64,000 nt of DNA from Zymoseptoria tritici IPO323 (Eukaryota; Ascomycota; Dothideomycetes; Mycosphaerellales; Mycosphaerellaceae). The DNA lies in NCBI RefSeq assembly GCF_000219625.1, contig NC_018206.1, positions 62,001-126,000 of the forward strand, given 5' to 3'. Under the pieces are notes generated by a model, which saw only the letters and a list, made by a program, of their open reading frames with translations, did not search any database and was not told the origin of the DNA. Within the stretch, counting starts at the first letter, position 1, and each line of letters starts with the position of its first letter. Position numbers and translations under genes: made by a program. Below, in pieces: positions 57,062-64,000 of the stretch.

Positions 57062-58010
57062 ATGCCCAACACCAAAATCGTCCATGTCCCCCATCTCGGC
57101 GGCATCGATGCAGCCTATCAAATGCCGCAGCCGTACGACTCCTCCAAGCCCACTCTTGTTCTCGTCAACAGCTTCACAACCAGCTCGGAGTTGTACCGCA
57201 GCCAGTATGCCAACAAGGATCTCACCAATGCCATGAACTTGATCGCCATTGAACTTCTCGGACATGGCCAAACCCGGACCAAGTCGGAGAACTTCACCTA
57301 CTGGGACACTGCCATCATGAATCTCCAAGTACTGGATGCATTGAAAATCACCGGCAAGATCTTCGTCCTCGGAACAAGCCAAGGCGGCTGGATCACCGTC
57401 CGCATGGCACTGCTCGCGCCAGAGAAGGTATGTCAACATCCCAACTCAAGACCACGAGTCCACGCTGACCAACCCACAGATCGCCGGCATCATCCCCCTC
57501 GGCACCTCCCTCGACAACGAAAACTCCCACACCGTCTCCCTCGGCTGCTGGGACGGCCCCGGCCTCCTCAAAGACAACATCTCCACCTGGACCACCAACA
57601 CTCCCACCTCCTCCTTCGAGCCGGACACCGCCTACTGCGACTTCCTAATCGACATCGGCTTCGGCAAAGACGTCGACAAGGACACCCGGGAATACTGGCG
57701 TCAAACCATCAAGGCCAACTACCAAGGCGACGACGGCCGACGTAGGATTCGCATGGCGGCTATCAATCTCGCGGATAGAGATGGTCTGCACTCGAGGTTG
57801 TCGGATGTGAGGTGTCCCGTGTTGTGGCTGCATGGTACGGACGATGCGGTGTATAGTGTGAAGAACGCGGAGAGGGAGATTCAGTTGTTTACGAATAGTC
57901 CGGATGCGAAGTTGCAGGTTGTGGAGGGTGGGAAGCATTTCTTGTCGTTCAGTCATCCAAAAGAGGTGGACGGAGCGTTGATTCAGATGGCGCAGAAATA
58001 TGGGCAGTGA
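57062..58010 (+). CDS. Alpha/beta-hydrolase fold protein
   Basis: Two exons, 57062-57427 and 57480-58010, encode 298 residues. The intron is GTATGT...CCACAG, 52 nt, phase 0. The nucleophile elbow is VLGTSQGGW (Ser at about residue 106), the acid lies in VLWLHGTDDAVYS, and the His in VEGGKHFLSF. The ELLGHGQTRT segment after strand beta-4 is typical of the epoxide-hydrolase/lactonase side of the superfamily. A cap region lies between residues about 130 and 220. No signal peptide. The substrate is unknown. Confidence 0.85.
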
Positions 58011-58502
58011 AGAGTCGGGCAGTATGTTCTGGATCACTCTGTATTACCAGCTATTCGCTGACGTTCCCTGCTCTCCCTCTCCTCGCCGGTCAGCCTCCCC
58101 TCTATTCCCTCTCTCTCGACACTTTGCTTCCTCTCCTCAACTTTTTCGCCATCTGCATTTTTTCATTCTCGACGATTCGTACATTGTACGCTCTCCAGCG
58201 ATGTCAGAAACACGATTGATTTCTCTTCTTCTCTATTTTCGAAGAGGCCTCAGCATCAGAAGCCAACGTTGCTCCATATGTTTCTCCAGCATTCCGCCAC
58301 CCGCACATGCAGGAATTTGGGAACACACCGGGACCACGGCGTCGGGAATGCATCTGGATCGTTCGTGTGCTTCACTCCAACATCGTCATTTACATACCAC
58401 ACCGTGTGGTCGGTATACACTTACCTACCATAACATGGCCTCGTACCCTTTCTCCTCTAATAACCAGCAAAGTTGTCAATTCTCTTCCCGAGTATCGACA
58501 TC

Positions 58503-61500
58503 ATGCATCTACCATTATCAAAGACCGCAATAGCGGCACTGTTCTTTACTTCACTAGCCATAGCTGAGACCACAGGACCAGCAAGAGCGACCTGTCCCCG
58601 CGACAATGGCAAACTCTACACGACTCGTCAGGGCCAGCAGTTCCTAGTCGAATGCGACATCGACCGCCGAGGTCGAGAGATCGGGACGATTCGCGTCGAC
58701 TCTCTGGACGAGTGTATCTTGACCTGCGACACGACTCGGGGTTGCGTAGACGTTTCGTTGTCGGGTGTGACTTGTGAGTCGTCGCATATACTCACTGCTC
58801 CTACCCAACAGACCATCGAGCGGCTAACGACTATCGACAGGCACTCTGAAATCCACCCTAGGAGAAGCAGTTCCTCGCAGAAACTACTCCTCTGCCCGCC
58901 TCGTCACTCGAGCCACGACCTCCTCTGCCTCCACTCCAGGCTCAACATCTCTCTCCTGCCCCGCCAGCAACGGAGTCACTTACACCGCCGAATCTTACTC
59001 CAAATTCGTCGTCGACTGTGGGGCCGAGTACTCCGGCAACGACATCGGTCGACAAACAGTTTCCAGCTTGACGCAGTGTGTCGAAGCCTGTGACGGGACG
59101 AGGGGCTGTGCCGCGGTTTCGATGTTGGGGAACGCATGTTACTTGAAGAGTGACGTCGGACAGGTCAACAAGAGGAATCCGTCGATTTCTTCCGCGAGAA
59201 GGACGGTTGCTGGTCCATCTTGTGCGGGTGGAGAGCGGGAGTATACGGCTAGTACTGGGGAGAGGTTTGCGATCGAGTGTAATATCGGTAAGGGAGTTTT
59301 TGGCCGCTCTACATCTATGCATTCCATTGACCAAGTCGTCCAGATCATCCAGGAGGAGACATCGGCACGGCGGCAATGAGAGGCGAACCCGAGTCGTGGT
59401 TTGGACAGTGTATCGAGATGTGCGCGAGTACGACGGGGTGTGTTGATGGTACACTCGTAGATCGTAAGTGTCGTCCTCTCGTCTCGCTCTTGCTCATGCC
59501 ACCACTGACCTCTCCATTACAGGCACCTGCAATCTCAAAGGCGAACTCCGACCCGCAAGATCCGTGTCCGGCGTCCGCGGCGGTCGTCTCATCTCTCCTC
59601 CCGGCCGGTCACCCCCAAAACCCGGCCCTCCATCCCCACCAGGTCCAGACCGTCCTCCACCACCGCCCGGCTCGCCTCCTGACAGACCCCCACCTCCCCC
59701 TGGTGGTCCTCCCAACCCGCCCCCAGGCCCACCTCCACCAAGACCTCAACCCGTCTCCCCCGCCGACGTCGGCACCTTCGAATACCTCGCCTGCTACACC
59801 GACAGCAAACGAGACCGCACCCTCGACGACGGCTTCCTCTACGGCAGCACCCGGCAACCCATCACCGCTGAGACATGCGCCTCCTTCTGCGAAGACTTTC
59901 GCTATTTCGGTCTAGAAGACGGAGACGAATGCTACTGCGGCAACCAAATCCGGACGGGAGCGAGACAACTCGCTCGAGGATGCGATGTCCCTTGTTCGGG
60001 GAATTCGAGCCAGATTTGTGGCGGGAGGGATGCGTTGAGTTTGTATCGAAGGTTGAGGAGGGCGGAGGAAGAGTCTCCGACTGGGACGGGCAGGGGGACT
60101 ACTACTACTACGAACCGGTCGAGTCGTTCCAGTACTCCGGTGACCACTACGACGACTACGCCATCTTCGTTTACGACGTCCACGTCGAGCGTGTCGAGTG
60201 GAAGCAGCTCCTCGTCGACTTCGTCTTCGAGTTCGAGCAGCTCCTCATCTTCCCAACGATCTTCAAGCCGAAGTAGCTCAGCGACGACGACGCCAAGTTC
60301 TACTCGAACGGCGACTCGTTCTTCCACCACGACATCATCGCCCTCAGCAACATCGTCCCTCACGAGTACAAGCAGTCCCTCCTCTTCGAGCTCCTCTACA
60401 AGCTCAAGCAGCTCAGCAGACTCAACCTCAACTTCGGACCCCGTCACGACCACGACGACGACAACTCCTTCGTCTACCACTACAACAACGTTCACGACGT
60501 CAACACTGACTTCGATTTCATCCTCTTCTTCGAGTGAGAGCAGCTCTTCATCTTCAAGCTCCTCCTCCTCCTCTTCCTCCTCCTCCTCGTCTAGCTCCTC
60601 CTCGTCGTCCTCCTCCTCGTCTTCATCCTCCAGCATCTCAGCGACCCCAACACCTATTGTCGACCCCGTCCCAGATGAGGATGACGAGCCCATCCAGGAT
60701 CCTCCGGCACCAGGTCAAGCGACTCCCACTAGTGGTGAGGAAGATCCGCCTTTGACTCCCAGCGACACGCCTGCGCCGGACGAGCCGCTACCGGAGGAAG
60801 AGGCGCCTCCGCCATCTACTAGCGAAGCACCTCTTCCCGAGGAAGAAGAAGAAGAAGAAGAAACGCCAGCTCCCACGCCAGATGAGCCGTTGCCGGAGGA
60901 TGAGGCGCCGCCTTTGAGTCCTAGCGAAACGCCTGCGCCGGAAGAGGAAGAGGCGCCGCCTTTGCCTCCTACAGAAACGGCTTCGCCCGACGAGGTTACA
61001 GGCACGCCAGCTCCTACGCCAGATGAGCCGCTGCCGGAGAATGAGGAGGAGGAGGAGGAGGTACCTCCTTCACCGCCCAGCGAGACGCCCGCCCCCAACG
61101 AAGAAGAGGCGGCGTCCCCGTCTGCTAGCGAAACACCTGACCCCGAGAATGAAGAAGAAACGCCAGCTCCCACGCCGGATGAGCCGCTCCCCGAGGAGGA
61201 GGAGGAGGCACCTCCCTCAACTCCTAGCGAGACGCCGACTCCCGATGAAGACGAGACGCCTATCAACGAGGAAACGCCAGCTCCTACACCAGATGAATCG
61301 CTTCCGGAAGAAGAGGAGGAGGAGGAAGCATCTCCCTCGACTCCCAGCGAGACGCCCGCACCCAATGAAGAAGAGCTGCCTCTACCATCTACTAGCGCGA
61401 CACCTCTTCCCGAAGAAGAAGAAGAAGAAGAGCCGCTTCCGTCGGAGGAGGACGAGAACGAGGACGCACCTCCCTCAACTACCAGCGACGCACCGATCCC

Positions 61501-62200
61501 TGAAGAAGAAGAACAAGAGACGCCAGCCAACGATGAATCCCCCACTCCCACACCAGACGAACCTACCGAGGAAGAAACTCCCGATCCAGCCGCACCCATC
61601 GAATCCGACGAAGCTGTCGATCCCGTCCCAGCGCCAGAACCGACAGCCACAACGACTGCCGATCCGGAGACTGCGGAGACGCCTGCTCCCACCCCTGCTG
61701 AGCCGAATGAGGAGGAGGACGTTGACCCGACCTCAGCGCCAGAACCGACAGCCACAACCCTCAATCCCGAGGAGGCCGCAGAATCTCCAGCTCCAGTGCC
61801 AGATGAGCCGACCGAGGAAGAGGAGACCCCCAATCCAGCAGCCGTACCAACCTCCTCACCCTCACCAGAACCAGTCGAAACCACTGATCCAACTCCAACA
61901 CCTGAATCAACTCCCGACGACGACGAAAGTACAAATCCTGCTGCCCCAACCCCCGATGAACCCCTCCTCTCCCAAGAACCACCAATCGCAGAGGATGAAG
62001 CCCCTCCCACCGACTCAGCAACGCCCGATGAACAACAAGCCGTACCCACGCCTGACGGCGAGGGACAGCGACTCACCAAACGCACCATCCCAACGCCCAC
62101 GGACCCGGACAAGCTCATCTTCGTCAAAGGCCGGGATGGACCGATTGATAGGCAGGAATATGATTTGTTGATGGAGAGGAGGAGGAAGTTTCATTTCTAA
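58503..62200 (+). CDS. Secreted Apple/WSC-domain mucin-like wall protein
   Basis: Four exons, 58503-58773, 58841-59287, 59353-59463 and 59523-62200, encode 1168 residues. All junctions are phase 1 GT-AG. After a signal peptide (MHLPLSKTAIAALFFTSLAI) come three Apple/PAN-like repeats, each with a C-x-x-x-C-x-x-x-x-G-C core (CILTCDTTRGC, CVEACDGTRGC, CIEMCASTTGC). A proline-rich spacer follows, then a WSC domain with CYTDSK, CASFCEDF, ECYCGNQI and SQICGG. The rest is a long Ser/Thr tract with a Ser homopolymer, then about 430 residues of imperfect PTPDEPLPEEEE and PSETPAPNEEE repeats. No GPI signal or membrane helix is seen at the end. It is probably an extracellular or cell-wall carbohydrate-binding protein. 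Confidence 0.8.
60541..60640 (+). repeat. Ser-homopolymer-coding TCC/TCG/TCT tract
   Basis: An imperfect trinucleotide run within the WSC gene, coding about 35 mostly consecutive Ser. Mixed synonymous codons suggest selection at the protein level rather than a young microsatellite. Confidence 0.75.
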
Positions 62201-62243
62201 TCTAAGCGAAACCCTGCTGAACCCTGGGAGGACTCCGGGGGCA

Positions 62244-62261
62244 GGGGGGGGGGGGGGGGGG
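62244..62261 (+). repeat. 18-G run in the WSC gene 3' flank
   Basis: A pure G tract followed by about 150 bp of purine-rich sequence containing several GGG/GGGG groups. On the RNA it could form a G-quadruplex just after the WSC stop codon. Its length in the source may be inexact because such runs are hard to sequence. Confidence 0.8.
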
Positions 62262-62835
62262 TGGAGAGGGTTGGAAGGGGGTGGAAGGAAGAGAGGGTGG
62301 AAAGGCAGGGTCGGAAGAGATGGGAAGACGGAGGAGAGCAGGAGAAGACATTCAGAAAGGTAGGGTTGGAAAGGGAGTAAGAGAGACCAGGAAAGAAATC
62401 AGAGGGGGTACAAGTTGAATGCGAGTGAAGCCCTCCAGCTTTTCGAGACATGCTGCACGCTGACCCTGGCTGTTTGGTGAGTATAGCGAAATATCTGAGA
62501 AGATGGAAAGACTGGTCGCCGATGGAGATGGTCTTTTCGATTGTCGACTTTTCATTCTTCATCCCGCCTGCTTGACATGTTGACTCTTTGACTTGAGTCT
62601 TTGACCCTCATGGACTTCGTCCTTCTTCGTGCTGGAAGTTGACCAGGCTTCTCGTGCGTATCTCCGACATACACCGTGTCAGCTCTCTCAGCATCCACTC
62701 TCATGTCGCACGATGGACACGCGCCTCCTGCACATAGCTCAGGACACATTCAGCTCATTTTGACCGCCTCTCACCCACCATCTCTGTCCACCCCACAACA
62801 CATCCCTCTCCACCACACCTTTCCCATGTCCACAT

Positions 62836-64000
62836 CTACGGCATCAGCCTCCCGGGATCCCTCGGAAACAAACTCGCCAACCTCACATTCGGCAACCCCA
62901 ACCACAACATAACAATCCTCTCCAATCCAATGCCACCGCCCGCATGCGGCGGACATCCATACCGGAAACAATTCACATAGTCCTTCAGTCCATCACTCTT
63001 CGGATCGACCGGGGTGACATGTTCCCTCATTCTCTTCTCCAGATACGTTGCGTCGTGAATACGCTGCGCACCGGACATGATTTCCTGCCCGCGCATGAAG
63101 AAGTCGTAGGAATTCGAGTAGCCCGCGTTGGGGTCTTTCGGGTCGTACGCCGCTTGCGTCTCGGCTGATGGCATGGTGTAAAAGGGACGGATAGCGAGGG
63201 GGAATTTATCGAGGACGTAAAAGTCTGTGCCGTATTTTTCGAGGACGAGAGCGCCGAGTTTCTTCTCTTGAGGGGTGGAGAGGTCGTCGAAGTCGTTGAG
63301 TTCTTCGCCCGCTTCACGGAGCATGGCGATGCCTTCTTTGAAGTGGAGGCGGGGGACTTTTCCCGGAGGAGGGAGTTTGAATTCCTCGACTTGGTAGACG
63401 GTGCGCACGAGGTCGGTTTGTTTCTTGTACTTCGTGCGGAGACCGTTGAAGATGTACAGCATGAGTTCCTCCAGCAGGGTGACCACCTCATGATAGTCCT
63501 CCTCAAACGCCATTTCCAGATCCAGACCCGTGAATTCCGTCAAATGGCGGGCGGTATTGCTGTTCTCCGCGCGGAAAATGGGTCCGATTTCCATCACACG
63601 TTCGAAGCGGGAGGCGATCATCATTTGTTTGTAGAGTTGGGGAGATTGCGCGAGGTAGGCTTTGTCGTTGAAGTATTTGATTTCGAAGACGGATGAGCCG
63701 CCTTCGGTCGCGGCGCCGAGCATGCGAGGGGTGTTCATGCCGAGGAAACCGCGCTCGTCGAGGAATTCGGTGAAGAGTTTCTGCACGCCGTATTTGATGG
63801 TGAAGATGGCGTGGTTGAGGTTCGCTTTGAGGTCGATGGTGCGGTTGTTCAGGCGGGTGTTGAGGGAGACTATCGGTTTTCCGTCTTGCACGGCATTCTC
63901 CTCTCCTTCGGCGGGGATGCGTCCTTCGGCATCGGCGACTTGCAGGGGGAGTTGGGAGTCGGCTTTGCAGAGGATGTACAGCTTTGTGATGTGGACTTCC
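62836..64000 (-). CDS. DPS1: Aspartyl-tRNA synthetase, cytosolic (5' part outside window)
   Basis: The frame is open to the window edge. The catalytic domain of a class IIb synthetase is nearly complete: motif 2 FRAENSNTARHLTEFTGLD, YSNSYDFFMRGQEIMSGAQR, and motif 3 GGGIGLERIVMLWL, ending ASLFPRDPGRLMP, the usual AspRS C-terminus. QSPQLYKQMMI is the Asp-recognition region. It lacks the bacterial-type insertion, so it is the cytosolic enzyme that charges tRNA-Asp. The N-terminal anticodon-binding OB domain lies beyond base 64000. No intron was needed in the visible part. Confidence 0.93.
   Translation of the reverse strand, partial: EVHITKLYILCKADSQLPLQVADAEGRIPAEGEENAVQDGKPIVSLNTRLNNRTIDLKANLNHAIFTIKYGVQKLFTEFLDERGFLGMNTPRMLGAATEGGSSVFEIKYFNDKAYLAQSPQLYKQMMIASRFERVMEIGPIFRAENSNTARHLTEFTGLDLEMAFEEDYHEVVTLLEELMLYIFNGLRTKYKKQTDLVRTVYQVEEFKLPPPGKVPRLHFKEGIAMLREAGEELNDFDDLSTPQEKKLGALVLEKYGTDFYVLDKFPLAIRPFYTMPSAETQAAYDPKDPNAGYSNSYDFFMRGQEIMSGAQRIHDATYLEKRMREHVTPVDPKSDGLKDYVNCFRYGCPPHAGGGIGLERIVMLWLGLPNVRLASLFPRDPGRLMP

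Noticed and set aside
59932..62127. Long minus-strand frames opposite the WSC gene (253 and 470 codons)
   Set aside because: They are Glu/Val- or Gly/Ser-only translations of the complementary repeat strand, so shadows of the real repeat-rich gene.

Overview
The window looks like a filamentous ascomycete (Pezizomycotina) chromosome, probably a dothideomycete; the class is an inference. The evidence is short GT-AG introns of about 50-75 nt, fungal housekeeping genes (POP7, VMA22, SNX3/GRD19, CMS1, cytosolic Asp-tRNA synthetase), and transposons with the repeat-induced point mutation (RIP) signature, in which CA and TG become TA so that Gln and Trp codons turn into TAG/TAA stops.

Layout. 1-2.7 kb is a RIP-degraded hAT transposon split by a short, unmutated tRNA-like insert. 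2.7-12.9 kb holds host genes: a possible DUF7587-like protein, POP7, a small conserved protein, an SRPK-like kinase, a large disordered protein and a relic of a short-chain dehydrogenase. 13.2-32.4 kb is a transposon island. It starts with two small inverted-repeat elements and a two-gene PIF/Harbinger element. Then comes a Mutator-like element (MULE) with 49-bp terminal repeats and a 9-bp target duplication, itself interrupted by a complete 8.0-kb chromodomain Ty3/gypsy retrotransposon with a 5-bp target duplication. Three copies of an unnamed 0.8-kb retroposon, each with a 13-14-bp target duplication and an (AAAC)n tail, are scattered through the island.

32.7-46.4 kb is metabolic and looks like a decaying catabolic or secondary-metabolism cluster: a broken zinc alcohol dehydrogenase, a broken HMG-CoA lyase/enoyl-CoA hydratase fusion, then an intact SDR, HSL-type esterase, aldehyde reductase-like enzyme and MFS transporter. 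46.4-64 kb is mostly housekeeping: an MGR3-like mitochondrial protein, VMA22, SNX3, CMS1, an alpha/beta hydrolase and AspRS. It also has two secreted proteins: a Kex2-type repeat precursor with four copies of a pheromone-like W/L-C-G-x-x-G motif, and a 1168-residue Apple/WSC mucin-like wall protein. A 339-bp MULE-type MITE with a 9-bp target duplication lies at 47.1-47.4 kb.

The strongest leads are the Kex2 repeat precursor (52849-54415), the three-copy retroposon family with exchanged 5' modules, and the nested order of insertions, which agrees with the RIP load of each layer. All exon structures were read by eye from splice signals and frame continuity.
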